NCBI GenBank assembly: GCA_036015235.1
Contig: CP107926.1
Coordinates: forward strand, 4,979,501-5,043,500
Source of the DNA: Streptomyces sp. NBC_00433
GTDB taxonomy: Bacteria > Actinomycetota > Actinomycetes > Streptomycetales > Streptomycetaceae
Reading direction: 5' to 3'
DNA length: 64,000 nt
Shown one piece after another: positions 1 to 8,570 of this stretch (positions are counted from its first letter, which is position 1; the number at the start of each line of letters is the position of its first letter). Made by a program: the position numbers and the translations under genes. Under the pieces are notes generated by a model that was not told the origin of the DNA, did no database searches, and saw nothing but the letters and a program-made list of their open reading frames with translations.

Positions 1-2
1 CC

Positions 3-317
3 CTGGAGGCGACGACATACGCCACCCGGATGCCCGACGACCTGTCCGGCCGGCAGGTCTACGTGGTCGACCCGATGCTGGCCACCGGCGGCACCCTGGT
101 CGCCGCGATCAACCTGCTCATCGACCTGGGCGCCGACGACGTCACGGCCCTGTGCCTGCTCGCCGCCCCCGAGGGTGTCGAGCTGATGGAGCGGGAGCTG
201 GCGGGCAAGCCGGTGACCGTGGTCACCGCGGCGGTCGACGACCACCTCAATGACCGCGGCTTCATCGTCCCGGGCCTCGGCGACGCGGGCGACCGCCTCT
301 ACGGCACGGTCGGCTAG
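3..317 (+). CDS. upp: Uracil phosphoribosyltransferase, C-terminal part (5' end outside window)
   Basis: Cytosolic pyrimidine-salvage enzyme joining uracil and PRPP to give UMP. The reading frame is open from the window edge, so the gene begins upstream; about the last 104 residues are present. The PRPP-binding loop is visible as VVDPMLATGG, followed by the family's C-terminal uracil-binding stretch RGFIVPGLGDAGDRLYGT, which identifies Upp clearly. It converges with the LytR_C gene and is separated from it by a short hairpin. The end of the protein is intact; nothing can be said of its N-terminus or promoter. Confidence 0.95.
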   Translation: MEATTYATRMPDDLSGRQVYVVDPMLATGGTLVAAINLLIDLGADDVTALCLLAAPEGVELMERELAGKPVTVVTAAVDDHLNDRGFIVPGLGDAGDRLYGTVG

Positions 318-328
318 GACCTCGCGGT

Positions 329-346
329 GATGCCCGGGAGGGCATC
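329..346. terminator. Short hairpin between convergent upp and LytR_C genes
   Basis: GATGCCC and GGGCATC form a perfect 7-bp stem with a 4-base loop, 12 bases after the upp stop and just before the stop of the opposing gene. There is no T-run, which is usual for Streptomyces terminators. Function as a bidirectional terminator is inferred from position only. Confidence 0.5.
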
Positions 347-350
347 CCCG

Positions 351-1016
351 TCAGTGGCGGACTGCCGCCGCTGACGGGGTCGGGGCGGCGCAGGCGGGCT
401 TGGGCGCGGGCGGGTTGGCGGCCACGATGCGGGCCTTGGTCGCGTCCGCCGGGCTCGCCAGCGCGGTGAAGCCCGCGCCGATCATCAGATCGACACTCTT
501 GTCCTTACGCGTCGGATCGATTTTCACCGACGATCCCGCCACCTGGGTGCCGGCCTCCCGGGCGGCGGCCTCCGCGGCGGGGCCCGCCACGATCAGCGCC
601 GTCTGGGTGACCTTCTTGTCGTAAGGCGCCGGCGCATTGCCGAACTTGTTCACCTTGAAGCCGCGTTTGGCCAGCACGTCGGCGGTGGACTTGGCCAGGC
701 CGCCCCTCGGTGTGGCGTTGTACACATTTATCGTCACGCCGGCGGGCTGCGGCAGCGCCATCGGCTTCAGCGCGGGCACAGGCGTCGCGGTGCAGGGGCG
801 GCTCTGCGGGGCGGCATTCGCCTTGGTGTCGCCATCGTCACCCCTGAAGGCGTGAAAGAGCTGCAGCGCGCCCCAGCCGAACAGGCCCAGCACGACGACC
901 GAGGCGACGAGCGCGGCCACCACACGGCCGCGCTTTCTGGGTCGCCGCATCCGCGGATACGTGTCCCCGGTGACTCGGTACTTCCCGCCCATCCCAGAGG
1001 GCGTCAGCATGCTCAT
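351..1016 (-). CDS. LytR C-terminal (LytR_C) domain membrane protein
   Basis: Single-pass membrane protein of 221 residues. A basic cytoplasmic N-terminus (RMRRPRKRGR, about residues 22-31) is followed by one hydrophobic segment (about 33-55), then an extracytoplasmic part. The LytR_C domain spans roughly residues 93-185, beginning VTINVYNATPRGGLA and carrying the typical ADVLAKRGFKV. The domain occurs alone or at the end of LCP cell-wall ligases; stand-alone versions such as mycobacterial Cei act in envelope integrity. No LCP catalytic domain is present. It lies 21 bases downstream of the next small gene on the same strand, so the two are probably co-transcribed. The first ATG is used because MSMLTP-type starts are usual in these proteins as I recall; the Shine-Dalgarno is weak. 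Confidence 0.85.
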   Translation of the reverse strand: MSMLTPSGMGGKYRVTGDTYPRMRRPRKRGRVVAALVASVVVLGLFGWGALQLFHAFRGDDGDTKANAAPQSRPCTATPVPALKPMALPQPAGVTINVYNATPRGGLAKSTADVLAKRGFKVNKFGNAPAPYDKKVTQTALIVAGPAAEAAAREAGTQVAGSSVKIDPTRKDKSVDLMIGAGFTALASPADATKARIVAANPPAPKPACAAPTPSAAAVRH

Positions 1017-1037
1017 GAGCGCAGCGTAAGCGGATTG

Positions 1038-1334
1038 TCAGTCCATCTCCAGGACCCGGGCGTGGAGCACTTGACGCTGCTGCAGCGCGGCGCGTACCGC
1101 CCGGTGCAGGCCGTCTTCCAGATAGAGATCACCCTGCCATTTGACGACATGTGCGAAGAGGTCGCCATAGAAGGTGGAGTCCTCGGCGAGCAGCGTCTCC
1201 AGGTCGAGCTGTCCCTTGGTGGTCACCAACTGGTCCAGCCGCACGGGTCGGGGGGCGACGTCCGCCCACTCACGCGTACTCACCCGGCCGTGGTCCGGGT
1301 ACGGCCGAGTGCTTCCGATGCGCTTGAAGATCAC
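1038..1334 (-). CDS. Small conserved actinobacterial protein (VapB-antitoxin-like annotation)
   Basis: A 98-residue soluble protein with no signal peptide or membrane segment. Its sequence (ADVAPRPVRLDQLVTTK, LDLETLLAEDSTFYGDLFAHVVKW, then DGLHRAVRAALQQRQVLHARVLE) matches a small family that is nearly invariant in Streptomyces. That family is, to my memory, often labelled VapB-type antitoxin. No toxin gene adjoins it, so I would not assume toxin-antitoxin function. It sits directly upstream of the LytR_C gene and probably forms a two-gene operon with it. The strong conservation suggests a housekeeping role that remains unknown. Confidence 0.75.
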   Translation of the reverse strand: MIFKRIGSTRPYPDHGRVSTREWADVAPRPVRLDQLVTTKGQLDLETLLAEDSTFYGDLFAHVVKWQGDLYLEDGLHRAVRAALQQRQVLHARVLEMD

Positions 1335-1474
1335 ACGGAAAGCCTACCGGTCCGGCTTGCGCGGGCGCAGCAGTGGCGGCGCGGTACGAGGGCGGCAAAC
1401 GCCGCATATCCGGATGGGACGGGAGCATGTCATGTCGGAAGGTCGACATGACGGGGTGTTCGCCGCCCGGCGGC

Positions 1475-2377
1475 TCAGGCGCCGGCCGCGTAGAGGAGGG
1501 CCCGGGTGGCGGGGTGATCGGGAGTGGAGGGGGGCCAGACGAGGCGGAGGCGGAGGGTGGGGAGCGGGAGCGGCAGGGCGACCAGTGTGCCGGCGGCGAG
1601 GTCGGGGGTCACCGCGAAGGCCGGCAGCAGGGCCATTCCCACGCCCTGCCTGGCCCAGGCCCGCATGACGGCGACACTGCCGGCCTGGACGCGCTCGACC
1701 GCCGGCCCGAAGAGCCGGGCCGCGGCGAGCGCGAAGGAGCAGGACGACGCCGTGTTGACCAGCAGCCGCTGCCCGTCGAAGTCCGCCGGGGCCAGGCCGC
1801 GGGCCCCGGCGTGCGGATGGGCGGGGGAGCCGACCAGCACCAGCGGGACCGGGTCGAGGTCGAGGAAGTCCAGCGGGCCGGCGGCGGGCACCGGAAAGCC
1901 CAGGGTGCCCAGGGCCTCCCCGGTGTCGAGCACCAGCGCCGCGTCCAGCTCCCCGGCGACCACCGCGGAGAGCAGCGCGTCGCGCGACGGCTCGGAGCGC
2001 ACCTCCACCCGCAGCCCGGGGCGCCGGGCGGCGAGCCTGGCCAGGATCGCCGGGACCAGTTCGGCGGCGATCGACTCCAGCGCGCCGAGCCGCACACTCG
2101 TCACCTCCCTCGCCGCGGCGTCCGCGGCGACCACCTCGCGGCGGGCCTGCTCGGCCTGGTCGAGCAGCCGGCCGGCCCAGGCCAGCAGCCGCTCACCCGC
2201 GGCGGTGGCGCGCATGCCGCGCGGGTCGCGGACGAAGAGCTGGACGCCCAGGGACCGCTCCAGGGCGCGTACGGCCTGCGACACCGAGGAAGGCGCCAGG
2301 CCGAGCGCGACGGCCGCGTCCGTGACGCTGCCCTCGCGTACGACGGCCTCGAAGGTCCGCAGCTGACGCAGTTCCAT
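1475..2377 (-). CDS. LysR-family transcriptional regulator
   Basis: A 300-residue LysR regulator. The N-terminal winged helix begins MELRQLRTFEAVVREGSVTD and includes APSSVSQAVRALERSLG (about residues 1-62). The C-terminal substrate-binding domain runs from about residue 90 to 295. The start is at MELRQLR because the family starts there and a purine-rich site (GGGAAG) lies about 8 bases upstream; a longer in-frame extension is low-complexity. It is transcribed away from an MFS exporter gene 134 bases off. This is a typical divergent arrangement in which the LysR protein controls the transporter and itself. The ligand is unknown. Confidence 0.93.
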   Translation of the reverse strand: MELRQLRTFEAVVREGSVTDAAVALGLAPSSVSQAVRALERSLGVQLFVRDPRGMRATAAGERLLAWAGRLLDQAEQARREVVAADAAAREVTSVRLGALESIAAELVPAILARLAARRPGLRVEVRSEPSRDALLSAVVAGELDAALVLDTGEALGTLGFPVPAAGPLDFLDLDPVPLVLVGSPAHPHAGARGLAPADFDGQRLLVNTASSCSFALAAARLFGPAVERVQAGSVAVMRAWARQGVGMALLPAFAVTPDLAAGTLVALPLPLPTLRLRLVWPPSTPDHPATRALLYAAGA

Positions 2378-2511
2378 CGCGCACTTCCCTTTCCCGTGCG
2401 GTCGGCTTCCGGTGCGTTCGGCGCGGCCGAATGCCGTGTGCGGCCGCGCCGGTGGAGGCGGTGTGCGGCCCGGCCGCACCCTGGCAGGCGTTCGAGACCG
2501 CAACGACTGGA

Positions 2512-3933
2512 ATGGTGATGCCTGGCATGTCCCCCGACCGGAAACCGTACGCGCTGATCGGTATCGCCCTCGGCTACTTCATGGTGCTCCTCGACATGAC
2601 CGTGCTGTCGGTCGCGGAGCCCGACCTGTCGCGCTCGCTGGGCGGCTCGGTGGCCGGCCTGCAATGGGCGGTGACCGGCTACACGGTCGCCTTCGGCGCG
2701 CTCCTGCTGTCCGCGGGGGCCGCCGCCGACCGCTTCGGCGCGCACCGGCTCTACCGCGGCGGCGTGGCCGTCTTCGGCGCCGGGTCACTGCTGTGCGCCG
2801 CGGCCCCCGGGCTGTGGACGCTGGTCGCGCTGCGCGGCGTGCTCGGCGCCGCCGCGGCGGCCTGCGTGCCCAGCTCGATGGCGCTGATCACCCGGCTCTA
2901 CCCGGAGCCCGCCAGGCGGGCCCGTGCGGTCGCGGTATGGGCCGCGGTCAGCGGTGCGGCGCTCGCCGCCGGGCCGATCGCGGGCGGCCTGCTCGTCGGA
3001 CTCGCCGGCTGGCGGGCCGTCTTCCTCGTCAACGTGCCGTTCGCCGCGCTCACCCTCGCCCTGGTGGCGGGAGACGCCGTACGCTGCCCCGCCGCGCCCG
3101 ACCGGCGCATCGACCGTACGGGGCAGGCACTCGCCTGCGCCGCCCTCGCCCTGGGCACGGACGCGCTGATCGCGCTGGGCGGGCGGCACTGGGCGCACAC
3201 CGGGTGGTCCCTCGGCGCGGCAATTGCCGCGGGCGGGCTCTTCGCGGCACGCGAGCGCCGCAGCACCTCGCCCGTGCTGGCCAGGGCGGTGCTGCGGGCG
3301 CCCGGCATGGCCGCGATGCTGCTGGCGGGGGCGGCGGTCGGCTTCGCCCTCACCGGCGCGCTGTTCGTCCTCCCGCTGCTGCTCCAGCAGCGCCTCGGCT
3401 ACAGCGCGGTCGGCACCGGCCTGGCTTTCCTGCCCATGACGCTGCCGACCGCCTTCAACCCGCTGCTCACCGGCCGCCTCGTCGCCCGCGCAGGCCCGCG
3501 CGGCCCGGTCCTGGCCGGGCTGTGCCTGCTCACCGCGGGTGCCGCGGGCATGGGCGCCACCGTCTGGGCCGGGGCACCCTACGCCTTCCTCGCGGCCGGG
3601 CTGGCCGCGGCCGGCTTCGGCGTCTCCTTCGCCCTCCCCGCGCTCACCACCGCGGTCATCACCCTCGCGCCCGAGGGCGCGGCCGGGGCCGCGGGCGGCC
3701 TCTTCAACGCGGTGCGCCAGCTCGGGGCCACGATGGGGGTCGCGGTCCTCGGCGCCTTCACCACGGTCGCCCCGCACCCTGGCGCGTCCCGCGCCGACCA
3801 CGGCGTCGGCGCCGCGCTCCTCCTGGCCGCCGCGGTCTGCGCCGCCGCAGCCATCGCCTCGCCGGCCGGCCACCACTCCCCCCGTCCGACCCCGTCCGGC
3901 CCTCTGGCGCCGGCCCGCCAGCGCCTCCCCTGA
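2512..3933 (+). CDS. MFS drug-efflux-type transporter (DHA2-like)
   Basis: Major facilitator membrane transporter of about 473 residues, probably a proton-coupled drug exporter. The N-terminal signature LDMTVLSVAEPDLSRSLG in helix 1 and WAVTGYTVAFGALLLSAGAAADRFG (loop 2-3 motif A) are the hallmarks of the EmrB/QacA-like branch. Hydrophobic segments occupy most of the protein. The C-terminal tail is proline-rich and probably disordered. ATGs at 2512, 2518 and 2527 are all possible starts. The neighbouring divergent LysR gene is the likely regulator. The substrate cannot be predicted. Confidence 0.92.
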   Translation: MVMPGMSPDRKPYALIGIALGYFMVLLDMTVLSVAEPDLSRSLGGSVAGLQWAVTGYTVAFGALLLSAGAAADRFGAHRLYRGGVAVFGAGSLLCAAAPGLWTLVALRGVLGAAAAACVPSSMALITRLYPEPARRARAVAVWAAVSGAALAAGPIAGGLLVGLAGWRAVFLVNVPFAALTLALVAGDAVRCPAAPDRRIDRTGQALACAALALGTDALIALGGRHWAHTGWSLGAAIAAGGLFAARERRSTSPVLARAVLRAPGMAAMLLAGAAVGFALTGALFVLPLLLQQRLGYSAVGTGLAFLPMTLPTAFNPLLTGRLVARAGPRGPVLAGLCLLTAGAAGMGATVWAGAPYAFLAAGLAAAGFGVSFALPALTTAVITLAPEGAAGAAGGLFNAVRQLGATMGVAVLGAFTTVAPHPGASRADHGVGAALLLAAAVCAAAAIASPAGHHSPRPTPSGPLAPARQRLP

Positions 3934-3985
3934 ACATCCCGGCGGTCCTGCCCCCGTCCACGGTGCCGCTGCGTGGGTGGCTGGT

Positions 3986-4474
3986 CGCGCAGTTCCCCGC
4001 GCCCCTCGGGGGTTGCCCCTCGCGGTGGGCGGTCACCTTTCCCACCGCCGTGGTTGCGCGCGCAGTTCCCCGCGCCCCTGGGGTGGCAGCCCCGTCCTGT
4101 TGCGTTCACAGTGGCGGCGCCGCTGTGGCTGGGCGCGCAGTTCCCCGCGCCCCTGAAAAACGCGTGCCCTCTGCGGCAGAAGGGTGAGCCCTCCCAGGAA
4201 CAAACGCTGTCCGGCGGAGGACGCGGGCCAAAAGGGGCGCGGGGAACTGCGCGCCCAGCCACGAGGGCAGCCGCAGGCAAGCACCGCGCCGCAAGGGGCA
4301 CCCACCCAGGGGCGCGGGGAACGGCGCGCCCAGCCACGAGGGCGGGAAAGGTGACGGCCCACCGCGAGGGGCACCCACCGAGGGGCGCGGGGAACTGCGC
4401 GCGCAACCACGACGGCGGGAAAGGTGACCGCCCACCGCGAGGGGCACCCACCCAGGGGCGCGGGGAACGGCGCG
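3986..4474. repeat. Intergenic inverted array of a 20-21 bp GC-rich repeat (7 copies)
   Basis: The 674-base gap between the MFS gene and the phosphatase gene has no credible gene but holds seven copies of a motif with core GGGGCGCGGGGAACTGCGCG. Three are in reverse orientation (starting 3986, 4059, 4134; spacing 73 and 75) and four forward (4233, 4308, 4381, 4454; spacing 75, 73, 73). The sequence between forward copies is also conserved (GGGAAAGGTGACGGCCCACC), so the true unit is about 73 bp. The two halves face each other around about 4194, making a large inverted repeat. Two forward copies carry AACGGCGCG in place of AACTGCGCG. Open frames across it are compositional by-products. Confidence 0.9.
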
Positions 4475-4607
4475 ACAAGCCCCCACGCAGCCGCACCGTG
4501 GAGTCGTATCAAAAGCCCCCCGCAGGGCGTGGTGTCGCCGATCCCCCGCGCGGCGCGCATCGTGGACGTAGGTGAGGGACGGCCGGAACGGGCAGGAAGG
4601 GACGGGG

Positions 4608-6314
4608 ATGTGGGACGACCTTCCGGCGGACGCCGGTGCTTGGGCGTGGCGGGGGCTGCTGGACGGCACCACGGCCGGAGTGGCGGTGCTGGACACCGAC
4701 CTGCGCTTTGTGTATGTCAACCCGGCACTGGCGGCCATGAACGGGCTGGACGCGGCCGCGCACATCGGGCGGACGATCGCCGAGATCGTCCCCGGGGTGG
4801 ACGCAGGGGTCGAGACCTTGCGCCAGGTCCTCCGGGACGGCCGCACCCGCGAGATCGAGTCGAGCGGGCAGACCCGCGCGCGGTCGAGGCACCCGCTGCG
4901 GGTGTGGCGCGGCAGTTACCACCGGCTGGAGGACGCGCAGGGCCGGGTGCGGGGGCTGGGCGCGGTGCTTTTCGAGGTGAGCGCGGAGCGCGAGGTGCAG
5001 GCGGAGCTGGAGCGGACCAGGGAGCGGCTGCAGCTGCTGGACGCGGCGGCTGTGCGCATCGGCCGCACGCTGGAGATGGACCGCACCTGCCAGGAGCTGT
5101 GCGACCTGCTGGTCGAGGTGATCGCGGACGTGGCGACCGTGGAGGTGCTGGCGATGAGCGGCGCGGAGGGCCGCCGCCCGCCGCCGGGCGGGATGCTGCG
5201 GCTGCGCCGGGCGGCGATGGCGGCGGTGCCGTGGCTGGGCGAGTCGGTGCAGCAGTTCGGGGTGCCGGGCGAGCACGTGGACTACCAGCCGGGCTCGGCG
5301 ATCCCGCACTGCCTGGCGACGGGCCGCCCGATGGCGTACAACGTGCCCTCGGACGCCGACCTGCGCAGGTCGGCGCCCAATCCGGAGCGGGTGGACGCCT
5401 ACCGTGCGGCGGGCATCCATTCGGGGCTGGTGGTGCCGCTGGCGGCGCGCGGGGAGCAGCTGGGCACGGTCTCGCTGATCAGGGCGGGTTCGTCGCCCGC
5501 TTTCAGCAACGAGGACATGGCGGTGGCGCACGCGCTCGCCGACCGGGCGGCGATCAGCATGGACAATGCCCGCCGCTACAGCCGCGAGCACGGTATCGCC
5601 GTGGAATTGCAGCGGGCGCTGCTGGCCGCGCCCGGCGTCCCGCACCCGCAGATCGATGTCGCCACCCGCTATCTGCCGGCCGGGGCGACGGATCTGGTGG
5701 GCGGCGACTGGTTCGACACCCTGGCGCTGCCGTCGGGGATCACGCTGCTGGCGATGGGCGACGTGATGGGGCACGGCGTGCAGGCGGCGGTGGAGATGAG
5801 CCACTACCGCTCGATGCTGCGGGTCGTCGCGGGCGAGGGCGATCCGCCGGACCGGATCCTGCGCCGGATGGATGCGCTGCTGGCCGCGGCGGGCACGGAG
5901 CGGCCTGCGACGTGCCTGCTGGCGCTGGCCGACCCGGTGCGCGGCGGCTGCTGGTTCGCGAACGCCGGCCATCTGCCGCCCGCGGTGGTCTCCCCTGACG
6001 GCCGTGTGCGGCTGCTTGACGTCCCGCCGGGCCCGCCGCTCGGTGCGGATCTGGGAGGGCGCTACAAGGCCGTCCACGTACGCTGGCGGGCCGGCGACAC
6101 GCTGCTGCTGTACACCGACGGCCTGGTGGAGCGCCGCAACGAGGACATCGACGTGTCGCTGGCCAGGCTGGCCGGGATGGAGCTGCCGCACGCGGCGGGT
6201 CCGCTGGACGCGCTGCTGGCCCGTATCGTGCACCGGCTGGCGCCGTCCGTGGTGGAGGACGACGTGGCGCTGCTCGCCGCCCGCGCCCGGCCGCCTTCCG
6301 CGGGCCGCTTGTAG
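4608..6314 (+). CDS. PAS-GAF-SpoIIE (PP2C) serine phosphatase
   Basis: A 568-residue regulatory phosphatase. A PAS domain occupies about residues 15-125 (GVAVLDTDLRFVYVNPALAAMNG), a GAF domain about 135-325, and a SpoIIE/PP2C catalytic domain about 345-560. Metal-binding acidic motifs are visible in the catalytic part (GGDWFDTLALPSG, LAMGDVMGHG, DDVALLAARA). Such proteins usually dephosphorylate anti-anti-sigma factors and so release stress or developmental sigma factors. No sigma or anti-sigma gene adjoins it. The start ATG follows AGGAAGGGACGGGG; a longer frame from 4572 is less likely. The gene follows the repeat array and precedes a DUF1992 gene by about 60 bases. Confidence 0.92.
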   Translation: MWDDLPADAGAWAWRGLLDGTTAGVAVLDTDLRFVYVNPALAAMNGLDAAAHIGRTIAEIVPGVDAGVETLRQVLRDGRTREIESSGQTRARSRHPLRVWRGSYHRLEDAQGRVRGLGAVLFEVSAEREVQAELERTRERLQLLDAAAVRIGRTLEMDRTCQELCDLLVEVIADVATVEVLAMSGAEGRRPPPGGMLRLRRAAMAAVPWLGESVQQFGVPGEHVDYQPGSAIPHCLATGRPMAYNVPSDADLRRSAPNPERVDAYRAAGIHSGLVVPLAARGEQLGTVSLIRAGSSPAFSNEDMAVAHALADRAAISMDNARRYSREHGIAVELQRALLAAPGVPHPQIDVATRYLPAGATDLVGGDWFDTLALPSGITLLAMGDVMGHGVQAAVEMSHYRSMLRVVAGEGDPPDRILRRMDALLAAAGTERPATCLLALADPVRGGCWFANAGHLPPAVVSPDGRVRLLDVPPGPPLGADLGGRYKAVHVRWRAGDTLLLYTDGLVERRNEDIDVSLARLAGMELPHAAGPLDALLARIVHRLAPSVVEDDVALLAARARPPSAGRL

Positions 6315-6372
6315 CCTGGAGGTGGCGCGTCGTGTGCCGGGGCGCCCCGTGCGGGAGCGGGAGGAGTGCGGC

Positions 6373-6876
6373 ATGACCGAACGCAAGCCGCCCGGTGTCT
6401 CCTTCGAGACCTGGGCCGACAAGCAGATCCGCGACGCCGAGCGCCGCGGGGACTTCGCGGCGCTGCCGGGTGCGGGCAAACCGCTGCCGTCGCTGGACGC
6501 GCCCTATGACGAGCTGTGGTGGATCCGCGGCAAGATGCAGCGCGAGGGCCTGTCCGCGCTGCCGCCGTCACTGGTGCTGCGCAAGGAGGCTGAGGACGCG
6601 ATGGAGGCCGTCGCGCGGGCGGCCACCGAGGCGCAGGTGCGGCGGATCGTCGGGGAGATCAACGACAAGCTGCGGGAGGCGCTGCGCCGGCCGCCCGAGG
6701 GGCCGCCGCTGGGCCGCGGGCTCTTCGACGTCGAGCAGGTCGTCGCCGACTGGCGGGCCGCGAGGGAGCCGGCCGAGGCCGCGCGGGAGCCCTCACCGCC
6801 GCCGGGCCCGTCGGTGGGCGGGGCTGCCGCGCGGGGCGGCCGGGGCCGGCTGTTCCGCAGGCGCCGTTCTGCCTGA
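6373..6876 (+). CDS. DUF1992 / DnaJ-like-C28 domain protein
   Basis: A 167-residue cytosolic protein. Residues 10-75 (FETWADKQIRDAERRGDFAALPGAGKPL and YDELWWIRGKMQREGLSALPPSLVLRKE) are the diagnostic DUF1992 segment, also found in vertebrate DNAJC28 without the J domain. Its biochemical role is not established. The tail is basic and proline/glycine rich. The start ATG is preceded by GGGAGGAGTGCGGC, a strong ribosome site, and this rules out the long in-frame extension running back into the phosphatase gene. It probably shares a transcript with the phosphatase. Confidence 0.88.
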   Translation: MTERKPPGVSFETWADKQIRDAERRGDFAALPGAGKPLPSLDAPYDELWWIRGKMQREGLSALPPSLVLRKEAEDAMEAVARAATEAQVRRIVGEINDKLREALRRPPEGPPLGRGLFDVEQVVADWRAAREPAEAAREPSPPPGPSVGGAAARGGRGRLFRRRRSA

Positions 6877-6888
6877 TATGCAAGGCGG

Positions 6889-7470
6889 ATGCGCTTCGAA
6901 GCCGTTCCCATGCCGGAGTCCGTCGGTGCCAGGCCGCGTGACGTACGCGGCTATCCCGTCCCCGCGATCACGCCGTGGGAAGAGGACCGGCCGCAGTTCG
7001 CGCTGACCGACTACGAGCGCAGTGCGAAGTGCGCCCGGGAGCGGCTGTGCTCGGTGTGCAATGTGCTGATGCCGCGCGGCCCGGTGTGGCGGGTGGTGGG
7101 CGGTCCGGAGAGCGCGGCGATAGGCGAGGCGCTGGCTGCCGGGCGCCCGTACCGCAACATGGCGGCGACCCTCGAAGGACCGGGGCATCGGGCGTGCATG
7201 CTCTACGCCTCGATGGTGTGCCCGTATCTGGCCAGGCCCAACGCCCGCCGCGGCACCAGCGCGACCACCCCGGACGACATGACGGCTCATGTGGTCCGGG
7301 GTGCGGTGCGCGGTTCGATGGGGGCGGTGGTCGGCTTCGCGGACTACGAGTTCGCGGTGACGCCCTCGCAGGTGCTCTTCCGCTTCGTGGACGTGGTGGA
7401 ATTCCTGCCGCACGATGCCGCCGACGCTCATCTGGACGAGCTGCGGGCGGAGTTGGCCAAGGGCCGCTGA
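6889..7470 (+). CDS. Conserved protein of unknown function with paired cysteines
   Basis: A 193-residue protein I do not recognise by function. It has no signal peptide or membrane helix. Cysteines sit in ARERLCSVCNVLMPRG (about residues 52-67) and again in GHRACMLYASMVCPYLARP (about 103-121), together with a histidine. This could form a zinc or iron-sulfur site, but that is inference. It starts 13 bases after the DUF1992 stop and may be in the same operon. It converges with a lipoprotein gene. Similar proteins are, to my memory, common in streptomycetes. Confidence 0.8.
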   Translation: MRFEAVPMPESVGARPRDVRGYPVPAITPWEEDRPQFALTDYERSAKCARERLCSVCNVLMPRGPVWRVVGGPESAAIGEALAAGRPYRNMAATLEGPGHRACMLYASMVCPYLARPNARRGTSATTPDDMTAHVVRGAVRGSMGAVVGFADYEFAVTPSQVLFRFVDVVEFLPHDAADAHLDELRAELAKGR

Positions 7471-7481
7471 CCGGTGGCGGA

Positions 7482-8570
7482 TCAGCTGCGGTAGGCGGGC
7501 AGGCCCACGTAACCGGACACCTTGACCGGGGCCTTGGAGCCGTCGGCGGGCAGGGTCACGATGCCGCCGGGGGTGCGGGCGGCGATGGTCCTGCCGTCGG
7601 GGGAGAAGGTCGGCTCGGTGTAGTCGGTGGTGGCGTTCGGCGTGAGGTCCTTGAAGGTCGGGCCGTTCGCGCCGGGGGTCTCCCGGAAGAGGTGGTCGTG
7701 GCCGCCCACGGAGCGGACGAAGACGATGCCGTCGTCTTCCGAGGGCGCGGCCGCGGGCTCGGAGCCCTTGGTCATGGCGTAGCCCTGCTGCCGCAGGTAG
7801 TCGTCGCGGATGTAGACCTTCCCGTCGGCGCTGTTGGAGTAGACGGAGCCGCCGTACGTGCCGCCGCCGCTGGGCCACACATTGCCGGTCTGCGGCAGCT
7901 CCTGGGCGTCCGCGCCGGACTCGTGGCCCAGGCGCAGCACGGTGGGCGTGGCATTGTGCCCGGTGGCCGGGACGCCGTAGAGCTTGGACACGCCGTCCTT
8001 GCGGCCGGCGAAGAGCAGGTTGTCCAGCTTCGGCAGCCCGGTGGCGGTGCTCGCCTTCCGCACCTGCCAGGTCGGGTGGGACCAGTTCTGGCCGCCCGGG
8101 TTCTTCGCGACGACCGTACGTCCGCTGCCGTCGGGGTTGCTGACGACCAGGTCGCCGTCGCCGTCCACGAAGGCCGCCTTGCTGCCGTCGGGGGACCAGG
8201 CCAGGTCGCGCACGGCGGTGCCGAAGTCGACCCGGGTGCCGTTCATCACCACGAAGCGGGTGCCGTCGCTGATCGTCAGGCCGTTGTGGGCGGTGCCGTT
8301 GACCGGCGGCTGCGCCTTGGGCGCGGTGTTGGCGGCCGGCTTGGCGGAGGCCGCGGCATTGGCGGCCGGCTTGGCGGAAGCCGCGGTGCCGCCCGTGCCG
8401 GCGGACTTTCCGCTCGCGGTGCTCGTCGCCGTCACCGACGGGTTGGCGCCGTCGGCGCCGGTGGCGTCCTCGGGGCCGCAGCCCGTCAGTACGAGGCCGA
8501 GGCCGGCGGTGATGCCCGCGGTGAGGGCGATGGCGATGGCGGTACTGCGGCGCTTGGCGCGAGCGGACAT
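7482..8570 (-). CDS. Secreted TolB-like beta-propeller lipoprotein
   Basis: A 362-residue exported lipoprotein. The start ATG at 8570 (MSARAKRRSTAIAIALTAG) has a strong GGGGGGAA ribosome site; an upstream extension of 100 codons is unlikely. The signal peptide ends in the lipobox LVLTGC near residue 30. An alanine/threonine-rich linker follows. The rest contains PD40/TolB-type propeller blades, seen as LAWSPDGSKAAFVDGDGD and PTFSPDGRTIAARTPGG. No enzymatic motif is visible. It probably serves as an extracytoplasmic binding or scaffold protein. It converges with the cysteine-rich protein gene, with only 11 bases between stops. Confidence 0.88.
   Translation of the reverse strand: MSARAKRRSTAIAIALTAGITAGLGLVLTGCGPEDATGADGANPSVTATSTASGKSAGTGGTAASAKPAANAAASAKPAANTAPKAQPPVNGTAHNGLTISDGTRFVVMNGTRVDFGTAVRDLAWSPDGSKAAFVDGDGDLVVSNPDGSGRTVVAKNPGGQNWSHPTWQVRKASTATGLPKLDNLLFAGRKDGVSKLYGVPATGHNATPTVLRLGHESGADAQELPQTGNVWPSGGGTYGGSVYSNSADGKVYIRDDYLRQQGYAMTKGSEPAAAPSEDDGIVFVRSVGGHDHLFRETPGANGPTFKDLTPNATTDYTEPTFSPDGRTIAARTPGGIVTLPADGSKAPVKVSGYVGLPAYRS

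Noticed and set aside
1038..1334. Toxin-antitoxin module at the VapB-like gene
   Set aside because: No PIN-domain toxin or any partner gene adjoins it; the neighbour is a LytR_C membrane protein.
1524..2366. Long plus-strand frames opposite the LysR gene
   Set aside because: High GC gives open frames opposite real genes; these lack homology and start signals. The same reasoning removes many long antisense frames elsewhere (for example opposite nasA and dnaX).
3942..4575. Overlapping open frames on both strands across the first repeat array
   Set aside because: They are made of the repeat unit translated in various frames, have no ribosome sites and no resemblance to known proteins.
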